From contig DYJC01000029.1 in NCBI GenBank assembly GCA_020723305.1, positions 1 to 46,015 on the forward strand: 46,015 bases of DNA, in the 5' to 3' direction. The notes under the pieces are model-generated. The model did not search any database. It worked only from the letters and a program-made list of their open reading frames with translations, and was not told the DNA's origin. This document shows positions 1-7,856 of the stretch, one piece after another. The position numbers and the translations under genes were made by a program. Each line of letters opens with the position of its first letter. Position 1 is the stretch's first letter. Source of the DNA: Desulfosudis oleivorans (GTDB taxonomy: Bacteria; Desulfobacterota; Desulfobacteria; Desulfobacterales; SURF-7).

Positions 1-3000
1 GCCGTCATGAACCGTGAGCTGGATATAGTACACGCCGGGAATATCGGTTACAAAAGATGCTTGGGTTGCGGTTGGATCAGACAGGGTGGCCGTACTTCCA
101 GCCGGTTTTTTTACAATTGTCCACTGAAAGGTGATGGCATCGCCTTCCGGATCACTGGACCCGCTTCCGTCCAGATAAACGGTGTCGCCTTCCACAACAA
201 TCTGGTCATCGCCTGCATCGGCTATCGGCGTGTAATTGCCAATACTGAAATGGGCGGATGCAATGTTGTTGTCTTCGTCCACCTCATTGACTTTGCCTTT
301 GCCGCTGCCGTTGTCATCCGCCACTACATAGATGGTCTCCAGTCCTTCCGGCGGGTTGTTCCAGGTAATGGTGACATCCTGGTAGGCTCCGGGATAGATC
401 CGGTCTGTAATGGTTTTTTTGGATAAAAGGGTTCCTCCGGCCTGGGGAACGCCCCGGTAAAAAGCGATATCAATCCCGGGCGGCGTATGGATGGCGCCGC
501 CGTTGCCGATGCGGGCAATCAGGTTCACGGAGCCGGGGTATCCTGCATTGTCAATGCGCAGACTGGATGCGGTAAGATCTACACAGCCGAACGGATTCAG
601 CATCTGATTCTGACGGAAGTTGTTGAACACCTCCCAGTTGTTGGCGGCAATTTTGGGAATCGTACCGTCATCATTTACATTGGTAATGGAATAGGCATGC
701 TGGTTCCAGATTTTTCGGGTGTTTACCCAGGTGTCGTTGGCATCGCCGAATACCTGGATTCCGGTTTTGTATCCGCCATGATAAGAATTGCTGGGAACCA
801 CGATTTCTGCGTTGTTATCATTATCCACATCTACGATAATGGGGTATTCTGTACGGGTTCGGGAACCAATACGGGTTTTAAATAGCTGGGCACCGGTTGT
901 TCCCCGGAAAATAAAGAGATACATTTCATCCGCATACACCACCTCAGCCGAGCCATCACCTTCAAAATCAAAAACCGATGATCCGGTGACGTTGGAGGAG
1001 GTGTCCTGGATAGCGGTAGACCATCGAACCTTTCCGTTCCCTTCCATGACTACATACCGGTAGCCGCCGGCAATGCCGATCTCCGGTTGACCGTCACTGT
1101 CAAAATCAGCTATGGTTGGCGGCCCGCCATGGTCCCGGTCTCGGCCGGATGGTGGAAAATCAATTGGCCCCCATATGATTTGTCCGGTATGCTCCAGCAG
1201 ATAAACATATCCGCTGCTGACAACCACGAGTTCCGGGAAGGGGTCTTCATCAAAATTGGCTACCGCAGTATATCCATTTCCTACAGCCGAATTTTGCCAT
1301 AGTATTTGGCCGGTGTGACTATAAACTGTGTTACCTGCGATCACTTCGGGAAAACCATCCAGATTGATGTCAGCGGCAATGGAGTTGTATACGCCGGTAG
1401 CGCCGGTGCCGGTCCATTTTTTGGACCCATCGTTGTTTAGTACTATCCTGCCGTAGATGATCTCCGGATTTCCATCTGTATCAAGATCGGAAATGGTCAC
1501 ACTGGACCCGCCACTCGTAATATTGAGTGCAGGGCTGGCCCATTTCAGCTTGCCTTTGTTGTCAAAGGCAAGCATCCGCTTGCCGCTTTCCTCCATCACC
1601 AGGATATCCATCAATCCGTCGTTGTCGATATCACCAACAGCAGGAGTGCACGTGCCATAGATATCGTATCCGGTGACGGTGAAGATTTCGCCTGAGCCGT
1701 CTCCATGAATTGCACGCAATCTGCCATTTGTATCGCAGTTGTCCCCTGTATGGGATACAAAGATAATGGCCGGGATATCCATTTGATTAATGATACCATC
1801 GTTATTGTCATCGGTCAGGTTCGCCACGATCGGTGTGACCACAACCTGGTCTGAGCTTGGACTGATGCTGCTTTTTTTCCACTCCCATTCTAAAGCCGGC
1901 TTAAAACTGCCGACTGGCGGCACATATTCGCAGGTCGCCATACTGTTGATAATATTATTTTCTTCATTTGTTTCGAGAATCTGTTTACCGCTGTCGACAA
2001 AAGCAAACAGCAAGCTTCCTTTAAAGGTCACAGTGGCATCGACATCAATGGAGACGGTTACGGTTTCATCTACACCAGGTCCGGATGAAAGGGTGGTATT
2101 TCCGATCACCTGGTCTTCGCCTGGATCATAGGTGTTGTTAAAATTGGTATCCTCAAATAGCGTTACCTCATAGGGTTCCTGCACAGCACTTAAACCGTTG
2201 TTGGTGATGTCCACCTTCACGGTGCCGGTGAGATTCAATGTCTGGCCATCCACCGCCGTGCCCGTCATATCGATGTTTATCGGCTGGATATCCACCTCGT
2301 GGTTCACATGAACGGTCACGGATGCAGACGCGGAAAGGTCCGGGTTTGATCCGGTAATGGTATAGGTGGTTGTCTCAGAAGGGGATATGGTGGCTGTTCC
2401 TGCCGGGGCCACACTGCCGATATCCGGTGTGATCACGCGACTATGGGTATTGGTAGATGCCCAGGTAAGAATCGTCGAATTTCCGGACAGTATGGTTTCC
2501 GGATTTGCAGTAATGCTTACGGTGGGTTCGTGGTGTTTTACGATAACCGTTGCGGTTGCGGTTGTAATGCCGCCATTTCCTGTAACAGTAATGGTATATT
2601 GCCTGGTTTTGTCAGGAGTTACTTGTACAGTACCATTCACTGGAACCTGTCCGATGCCCTGATTCAGGATCGCCGTGTTTCCATTGACGGATGTCCAGTT
2701 GAGGGTTGCGGTTTCTCCTTCAAAGATGGTTGCCGGGGTTGCAGAAAGAGTGACCGTGGGGGGATGAAGTACGGTAATATTCACCGTAGATGTTGCCATA
2801 CCCCCGGGGCCGGTGGCGGTGATGGTATAGGTGGCCGATTCTGCCGGTGAAATAATGGTTGTGCCGTTCACGTCAACGGCTCCAACCCCGGGCTCGATCA
2901 CACAGGTATCTGCATGGGCGGATGTCCAGGTTAACAGGGTGGACTCTCCTTTAACAATGGTGTCAAGGGGTGTAGACATGCTGACGGTCGGTGGTAGTAT

Positions 3001-3645
3001 CACCGTTATTGTTGCACTTGCAGTAGCACTGCCGGCTGGTGCGGTGGCGGTAATAGTGTAGGTTGTAGTAACAGTTGGGGAGACTGTTATAGTACCATTC
3101 ACATCAACCTCGCCGACACCTGGTTCAATCATACAGGTGTCGGTCATGCCGGAGTTCCAGGATAATGTTGTGGACGCTCCCAAAATAATGGTTGACGGAT
3201 CTGCGGTCAATTGAACCGTAGGCGGCTTCTGGCCAAAACCAATGGTAAGGTATGTACCGGGTTTGCTTCTGAGCTCCACCCGGATGGTATTGATCTTTTT
3301 CAGAACAACGGGAAGGTCCAGGATATAAACATCCTGTTTAAAATCTTTGGGCTCGTATATCTGCTCTCCGTTGATAAAAATAAGGGCACTGGTGACGCGA
3401 TGTTTACTGTCTGCCTCACAGTTGCGGATGATCAGATATCCCGGGCCTGGTGTGGCGGCAAAGGTATCTTCATAAATGTTGGGAGAGCCTGTGGTACGCA
3501 GATATTGCTTTGGGCCGAATATACCCTGCTCCCCATTGGGAAATGATGCTTCCGCATAAGCTGAGGTAAAGGTTATTCCCTGAAGTGCGATCAAAAGAAG
3601 TAAAGCCTTTGTGATGAAACCGTTGAGGAATTTTTTAATGTTCAT
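1..3645 (-). CDS. Large secreted Ig-like / CARDB / FG-GAP (VCBS) / PKD repeat protein, C-terminus off the window
   Basis: The frame stays open for 1215 codons from an ATG at 3645 to the window edge, so the C-terminus is missing. Residues 1-31 form a signal peptide (basic start, hydrophobic core, cleavage after AYA). Four tandem Ig-like repeats of about 75 residues follow (about 141-447), each with a TYTIT-like strand near its end. Next come a CARDB-type domain (about 448-565), about seven FG-GAP/VCBS calcium-binding blades with cores such as GDIDNDGLMDIL and ADFDSDGQPEIG (about 608-960), a second CARDB-like domain (about 1023-1130) and the start of a PKD/Ig domain (IADAGDDQ). This suggests an exported adhesin or surface matrix protein with a beta-propeller; substrate unknown. 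A sigma54-like promoter lies about 75 bases upstream, and the next gene is a sigma54 activator, so control by that regulator is inferred. The SD is a modest AAAGGG. Confidence 0.85.
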   Translation of the reverse strand, partial: MNIKKFLNGFITKALLLLIALQGITFTSAYAEASFPNGEQGIFGPKQYLRTTGSPNIYEDTFAATPGPGYLIIRNCEADSKHRVTSALIFINGEQIYEPKDFKQDVYILDLPVVLKKINTIRVELRSKPGTYLTIGFGQKPPTVQLTADPSTIILGASTTLSWNSGMTDTCMIEPGVGEVDVNGTITVSPTVTTTYTITATAPAGSATASATITVILPPTVSMSTPLDTIVKGESTLLTWTSAHADTCVIEPGVGAVDVNGTTIISPAESATYTITATGPGGMATSTVNITVLHPPTVTLSATPATIFEGETATLNWTSVNGNTAILNQGIGQVPVNGTVQVTPDKTRQYTITVTGNGGITTATATVIVKHHEPTVSITANPETILSGNSTILTWASTNTHSRVITPDIGSVAPAGTATISPSETTTYTITGSNPDLSASASVTVHVNHEVDIQPINIDMTGTAVDGQTLNLTGTVKVDITNNGLSAVQEPYEVTLFEDTNFNNTYDPGEDQVIGNTTLSSGPGVDETVTVSIDVDATVTFKGSLLFAFVDSGKQILETNEENNIINSMATCEYVPPVGSFKPALEWEWKKSSISPSSDQVVVTPIVANLTDDNNDGIINQMDIPAIIFVSHTGDNCDTNGRLRAIHGDGSGEIFTVTGYDIYGTCTPAVGDIDNDGLMDILVMEESGKRMLAFDNKGKLKWASPALNITSGGSSVTISDLDTDGNPEIIYGRIVLNNDGSKKWTGTGATGVYNSIAADINLDGFPEVIAGNTVYSHTGQILWQNSAVGNGYTAVANFDEDPFPELVVVSSGYVYLLEHTGQIIWGPIDFPPSGRDRDHGGPPTIADFDSDGQPEIGIAGGYRYVVMEGNGKVRWSTAIQDTSSNVTGSSVFDFEGDGSAEVVYADEMYLFIFRGTTGAQLFKTRIGSRTRTEYPIIVDVDNDNNAEIVVPSNSYHGGYKTGIQVFGDANDTWVNTRKIWNQHAYSITNVNDDGTIPKIAANNWEVFNNFRQNQMLNPFGCVDLTASSLRIDNAGYPGSVNLIARIGNGGAIHTPPGIDIAFYRGVPQAGGTLLSKKTITDRIYPGAYQDVTITWNNPPEGLETIYVVADDNGSGKGKVNEVDEDNNIASAHFSIGNYTPIADAGDDQIVVEGDTVYLDGSGSSDPEGDAITFQWTIVKKPAGSTATLSDPTATQASFVTDIPGVYYIQLTVHDG

Positions 3646-3719
3646 GTTTGGCCCTTTATTTTTCAGTTCGAATTGGTCTGCCATAAATTTATATCCGGTT
3701 TTTGATGCACTTTAGTATA

Positions 3720-3734
3720 GCCAAAGGCATGCCA
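3720..3734 (-). promoter_or_regulatory. Candidate sigma54 (-24/-12) promoter of the secreted repeat protein
   Basis: Read on the minus strand the bases are TGGCATGCCTTTGGC. The invariant GG and GC dinucleotides have the spacing of the sigma54 consensus TGGCAC-N5-TTGC, with one mismatch in each half. The predicted start would be near 3708, leaving a leader of about 63 bases before the ATG at 3645. The neighbouring gene encodes a GAFTGA-containing sigma54 activator, which supports the call. The motif is short, so this is a candidate only. Confidence 0.5.
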
Positions 3735-3883
3735 AGCAATTTTATAACCAATAACATTTTGTTTTATTTATTGTTTTTGATCATTGGGTGAGTCTGCATG
3801 AGCAGATGAACCCATATGAATTTTTTCATAGCTTTTGTTGAAAAAATATATGCACTGAGCCTTTATTGCATGATATCTGATAG

Positions 3884-3927
3884 TTATGATTACTATGCCA
3901 AATGTCATAGATATGAACTTTGTCATA
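3884..3927. promoter_or_regulatory. TATGA/TGTCATA motif cluster, possible enhancer sites
   Basis: Within the 324-base gap 3646-3969, TGTCATA occurs at 3903-3909 and 3921-3927, 18 bases apart, with inverted partners TTATGA at 3884-3889 and TATGA at 3912-3916. The cluster lies about 150-200 bases upstream of the sigma54-like promoter, a usual distance for an NtrC-type enhancer. The same word occurs in the gap on the other side of the regulator gene. Binding by that regulator is inferred. Apart from this cluster and the promoter I see nothing else in the gap. Confidence 0.35.
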
Positions 3928-3969
3928 GGGGTTTCATTTGAAATTTGATGAAAACCGGATATGAAATTG

Positions 3970-5391
3970 TTATGTGGTTGTTTGCCCTCGGTTCAAACGT
4001 TTGCTTAAGGCAGATTGTGTAATCCCAAGCATTGTCGCGGCTATGGATTGATTGTTGTTGGCTCTTTTCATTGCCTCATGGATTAATAAATGGTTTGCAA
4101 GCTTAAGCGAGGGAAGGTTTTCATGGAAAGTTAGGAGATCGAATTCGTTTGTTGATATCTCGGAACTGGAGGTATCTTGGCGGGCGCCATACTTTTGCGT
4201 TACATGCGATTTAAATACGCTCAGCGATAAAGTTCTACTCTTGTGTTTGCTCAAAGCGTCAACAATCATAGCCTGCAATTCACGAATGTTTCCATGAAAG
4301 GGATGGGTTTGTAAAAGCAGGCGTAGCTCATTTGGAACAGCCGGCTTTTTCTTTCCTTGTTCTATCGCAGCTTGATTCAAAAAATGGTCCATTAATAGCG
4401 GCAGATCTTCTTTTCGTTCTCGCAACGGGGGAATATGAATATGATGGGTGCGCAGCCGGTAATTTAGATCTTCCCGGAAGTGTCCTGATCTTTGCAGATC
4501 CCATAGATTTTTATTGGTCGCGGATACAATCCGAATATCGGCTTTTCGAGGTTGATCACTCCCCAAAGGCAAATATTCGCCCTCTTGAACAAGTCGCAAG
4601 AGTTTTGTTTGGGACATGGGGCTTAAATCGCCAATCTCATCCAGAAAAAGAGTACCGGATGCCGCCTGTTCGATTAATCCTTTCTTATTTTTGTCGGCAC
4701 CTGTGAACGCACCCTTTACATGGCCAAACAAGGTGTCGGAGAATAAGATATCATCCAAACCGGCGACATTCACAGGTATGAAAGGGCCTTGGCGATTGCT
4801 GAGAACATGAATGGATTTTGAAACCATTTCTTTTCCCACGCCGGTTTCGCCGGTAACTAATACCGGCCATGATGTAGAGGATACGGTTTCAATAGTACAA
4901 AAAATCTCCATCATTTTTTCATTCTGCGTAATGATTTGTTTGAATAGCTCAGGATGTTGGAGCGTATTTGATCGTAATCTGAGTTGTTGATTCTCTCGTT
5001 CCGCTTTTCGTATCCTGAGTGCCCGATTTACGGTTGCAAACAAAATATCTTTATCTGCGGGTTTGGTTAAATAGTCGAATGCGCCGTCTTTGGTGCACTG
5101 AACGACTGTTGGGACATTCATTGATCCGGTTACGATAATAACCGGAACCTCCGCATAGTATTGTTGTATTTTTTTTAACAGCTCTTGCCCGGAAATGTTT
5201 GGCATTTGCAGGTCAATCAAGGCAATCTCGATAGAATTTTGCTCAAACAGCTCCATGACCTTGGTGCTGTCATTACAGGTTATCACATTGTTAATACCCG
5301 CTTTATACAACTGTTTTTTTATTAAACCGAGACTGACTGCATCATCGTCAACGACTAAAATGGGGTATTCGGGATTTTGAGAGATAGTCAT
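3970..5391 (-). CDS. Sigma54-dependent response regulator (NtrC family: REC, AAA+, Fis-type HTH)
   Basis: This 473-residue protein has the complete NtrC layout. An N-terminal receiver carries the acidic pocket VVDDD (14-18), the phospho-acceptor D60 in IALIDLQMPN, a switch Thr near 88 and K110. The central AAA+ domain has Walker A GETGVGKE (181-188), the sigma54-contacting loop GAFTGA (227-232) and Walker B LFLDE (to 252). A Fis-type helix-turn-helix ends the protein (about 430-470), so it should activate sigma54 promoters from distant sites when phosphorylated. No partner kinase is adjacent; the hybrid kinase at 28 kb carries its own receiver. It lies between a secreted protein gene and a divergent c-di-GMP gene, both with sigma54-like promoters. 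The start lacks a clear SD. Confidence 0.93.
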   Translation of the reverse strand: MTISQNPEYPILVVDDDAVSLGLIKKQLYKAGINNVITCNDSTKVMELFEQNSIEIALIDLQMPNISGQELLKKIQQYYAEVPVIIVTGSMNVPTVVQCTKDGAFDYLTKPADKDILFATVNRALRIRKAERENQQLRLRSNTLQHPELFKQIITQNEKMMEIFCTIETVSSTSWPVLVTGETGVGKEMVSKSIHVLSNRQGPFIPVNVAGLDDILFSDTLFGHVKGAFTGADKNKKGLIEQAASGTLFLDEIGDLSPMSQTKLLRLVQEGEYLPLGSDQPRKADIRIVSATNKNLWDLQRSGHFREDLNYRLRTHHIHIPPLRERKEDLPLLMDHFLNQAAIEQGKKKPAVPNELRLLLQTHPFHGNIRELQAMIVDALSKHKSRTLSLSVFKSHVTQKYGARQDTSSSEISTNEFDLLTFHENLPSLKLANHLLIHEAMKRANNNQSIAATMLGITQSALSKRLNRGQTTT

Positions 5392-5554
5392 TACAGGGCA
5401 ATATATATCTGATTGATGAAGTTGATATCAAAGCAAAAACACACAAATTTTAGAAGTGTCTCTAATTGAGCGGTTAAAATTTGTCAATATGATTGTCGCA
5501 TAGCGGGTGCGGAAAAAATACCTGAATTCATCTTTACCCTGGTGCGAGGGCATT

Positions 5555-5640
5555 TTATGACAAATTACATTATTAATGCATTAATGCATATTCAGAAATA
5601 TATTCTATAAAATTAAACCATTATGATTGATCGTCATAAT
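5555..5640. promoter_or_regulatory. Inverted-repeat cluster in the divergent regulator / EAL-GGDEF intergenic region
   Basis: The 465-base gap 5392-5856 holds no gene. It contains TTATGACA (5555-5562, the inverse of TGTCATAA), overlapping perfect palindromes around ATGCATTAATGCAT (5576-5589) and a 7-bp inverted repeat ATTATGA...TCATAAT with a 7-base spacer (5620-5640). The TATGA/TCATA half-sites match those in the gap upstream of the secreted-protein gene. The 5620-5640 repeat is about 105 bases upstream of the sigma54-like promoter at 5745. These are plausible enhancer sites for the adjacent regulator; that is inference. Confidence 0.35.
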
Positions 5641-5744
5641 CAGTTATGCAGCAATGCATGGACAGGGAAAATTGAAAGCATCCGTCCGCTGATGTTTTCA
5701 TCATAACTCACTGTCAATAATAACATATAGTAAATAACCGGTAC

Positions 5745-5759
5745 TGGCATATTTCTTGA
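5745..5759 (+). promoter_or_regulatory. Candidate sigma54 promoter of the EAL-CBS-GGDEF gene
   Basis: TGGCATATTTCTTGA matches TGGCAC-N5-TTGC at nine of ten defined positions except for the final C and the sixth base; the -24 GG is present but the -12 GC reads GA, which weakens the call. A start near 5771 would leave about 86 bases before the GTG at 5857. It is supported mainly by the neighbouring sigma54 activator and the inverted repeats upstream. Confidence 0.3.
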
Positions 5760-5856
5760 TAAAGGCTTGTACGAATAGGCTGGTTTTATTTTTTCAATTG
5801 GGAATCAGTTTCGGTATGCGTATTGTTTTAGATGGCAGTTTGATTTTTTTAATTCA

Positions 5857-7719
5857 GTGAACCTATCGATCGGAATGAATGTGATCAATCGTTTTATGGT
5901 TTATAATATGAAAAAAGTAACAACCTTAAAAGATCAATCGTTCGGGGATGAACCGGATGAAACCGAATGCAGCAATATCAAAGCAACTTATCAACCCATT
6001 GTGAATCTGAGTTCCGGAGAAACCATTGGTTGGGAAGCGTTTACTCGAATCAATGACGACAATTGTTTTCGATTTCTTTACAATATTCCCTTCCACACGG
6101 AAGCAACTCCATTCAGTACAATTATTGATAAAAATTGTTTTGAAAATGCGATTCAAAAATTAGGCAGGATTCACTCAAAGCATAAAGTTTTTTTGAATAT
6201 TCAGCCTCAGAGTTTTCAAACCAACACTTTTACTCCCCGGAACATTTCAGATTTTATACAGAAATATGGGATTAAACCTTTTCAGGTTGTGTTTGAGATC
6301 AGCAGCCGCAATTCTTTTCAGAATGATCTGTCTTTTTGGGATTTACTAGATCAATTAAAACATATTGGAATCCAATTCGCGCTGGATGATGTGGGTTCAG
6401 GACAGTCGGACTTTCGATGGATAGCGGATTTAAAACCACAGTATATCAAACTGGATCGCCAATTTTATCAGAATGCGCTATCTGAAACAATCATGAAGGT
6501 GTTGCTGGAATCGCTGGTTACATTTTGCAAGAAAATGAATATTTGTATGATTGCAGAACGCCTTGAGAATTTGACGGAGATTGAGCTTCTTGTTGATATG
6601 GGGATTCTGTATGGCCAGGGATATTATCTCGCAAGACCATATTTCCCCAAAAAAAACGCAATTCCCGGACACGCTGTCGATATTGAAAAACCATCCAACC
6701 GGGTAAAAAAATGTCAACTGATGAAATGCAATCTTCCCATTGAGAAGTATTTGCGTCAGGCCCCGGTTATACAACGTAAAACAACGGTATTGGAATTGAA
6801 GGAAATCGTTTCACAGTGCGCCCATGTTACCGCTATCATCATGGATCAAGGCAAGGCTGTCGGCGTTTTGGAAAATCAGCATGTGTATCAGATTCTTTGC
6901 CTTCATAAAGAAGGTGCAGGATCCACCATTATCGATCTTGCGAAATATATGGAACGGAATTTTTTTGTGGCTGAGAGTGAGATGTCCGCAGTGGATGTCG
7001 TTAAGATGATTGCCAAACAAAATATGGGTTTACTGAATCCACCTATTGTTGTGATGTCAAAAAACTCACCGGTTGGGATTGTTTCGTTTGTTGAACTTCA
7101 GGATGTTTTTATCCGGTATCAAATCGATGAGGCCAGGGATGCGAATCCACTAAGCGGGTTACCCGGAAATATGGCTATTCAGCAGGCACTGGATGAATAT
7201 TATCGAATTGGGCATCCCATCAGTTTGATATATATCGACCTGGATCACTTTAAGGTATTCAATGATCAGTATGGATTTAAAAGAGGGGATCAGATGCTCT
7301 TGCAGCTTTCTCAGATTCTTTCCTGGGCAATAAGGAGAAAAGGAGGAGAAGGGGATTTTTTGGGACACATTGGAGGGGATGATTTTGTGATCATCACAAC
7401 TCCGGATAAAGCTGTTGGTATATGTCAGCTGGTTATCAAATCCTTTTCCCGTTTACGAAACGGTTGCTATGATACAAAGGAAATCAAACAAGGTTATGTG
7501 GATAGCCACGACCGAAAAGGTTTGAGAATGCAAGTGCCCCTGGCGGCGGTTTCCCTTGCCATAGTGGATTGTTATGATAGAAAAGAGATTGCGGAATTGC
7601 CCGCACGGGCGGCAAGTATGAAACAGTATGCAAAAACAATTTCCGGCAATTCATATGTGCTCGACCGTCGTAAAACAATCGACCGAAGATCGCTGGAGGG
7701 AAAGAAAGAACCGGAATAA
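5857..7719 (+). CDS. EAL - CBS pair - GGDEF protein (c-di-GMP turnover)
   Basis: This 620-residue cytoplasmic protein has no membrane segment. An N-terminal EAL phosphodiesterase domain (about 43-275) reads EAF at its signature (E60) but keeps FLNIQ, FEIS, the paired Asp in LDDVGSG, the Lys of IKLD, an AERLE glutamate and GQGYYLARP, so most metal and catalytic ligands are present. Two CBS-like segments follow (about 300-425). The C-terminal GGDEF domain (about 440-595) reads GGDDF (506-510), with no Arg at the RxxD inhibitory site. CBS domains usually bind adenine nucleotides, so the protein may tie c-di-GMP levels to energy state. Which half is active cannot be told. The GTG at 5857 has no SD; ATGs at 5875, 5896 and 5908 are alternatives. 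Confidence 0.9.
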   Translation: MNLSIGMNVINRFMVYNMKKVTTLKDQSFGDEPDETECSNIKATYQPIVNLSSGETIGWEAFTRINDDNCFRFLYNIPFHTEATPFSTIIDKNCFENAIQKLGRIHSKHKVFLNIQPQSFQTNTFTPRNISDFIQKYGIKPFQVVFEISSRNSFQNDLSFWDLLDQLKHIGIQFALDDVGSGQSDFRWIADLKPQYIKLDRQFYQNALSETIMKVLLESLVTFCKKMNICMIAERLENLTEIELLVDMGILYGQGYYLARPYFPKKNAIPGHAVDIEKPSNRVKKCQLMKCNLPIEKYLRQAPVIQRKTTVLELKEIVSQCAHVTAIIMDQGKAVGVLENQHVYQILCLHKEGAGSTIIDLAKYMERNFFVAESEMSAVDVVKMIAKQNMGLLNPPIVVMSKNSPVGIVSFVELQDVFIRYQIDEARDANPLSGLPGNMAIQQALDEYYRIGHPISLIYIDLDHFKVFNDQYGFKRGDQMLLQLSQILSWAIRRKGGEGDFLGHIGGDDFVIITTPDKAVGICQLVIKSFSRLRNGCYDTKEIKQGYVDSHDRKGLRMQVPLAAVSLAIVDCYDRKEIAELPARAASMKQYAKTISGNSYVLDRRKTIDRRSLEGKKEPE

Positions 7720-7753
7720 ACCATTCAGCTGTAATAAATAATGAGGTGAAAAT

Positions 7754-7855
7754 GTGATTATTGCCGTTATCAGTGACAGCCATGACAATATATGGAACCT
7801 TAGAAAAGCAATTCAAATCATGAAGGGTGAGCACGCAGAAGGAATTATTCATTGA
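7754..7855 (+). pseudogene. Truncated N-terminus of a YfcE/MJ0936-type metallophosphoesterase
   Basis: An SD-like GAGGTG precedes a GTG start and 33 codons beginning MIIAVISDSHDNIWNL, the metal-binding DxH motif and first helix of the YfcE/MJ0936 calcineurin-like phosphoesterases. The frame stops at TGA right after GIIH, where family members continue with C-G-D. Nothing downstream resembles the remaining roughly 120 residues. One base after the stop is the stop codon of the convergent transglutaminase gene, so the missing part was probably lost by a deletion or rearrangement at this junction. It lies 34 bases behind the EAL-GGDEF gene. The fragment is too short to be an active enzyme. Confidence 0.6.
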
Positions 7856-7856
7856 A

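Noticed and set aside
1..3645. Plus-strand ORFs across this region
   Set aside because: They are shadows of the long repeat-protein frame on the minus strand, which has a signal peptide and clear domains.
7853..7855. The TGA ending the phosphoesterase fragment as a further selenocysteine codon (family has Cys here)
   Set aside because: Translation past it gives no phosphoesterase sequence, runs antisense into the transglutaminase gene and soon stops.
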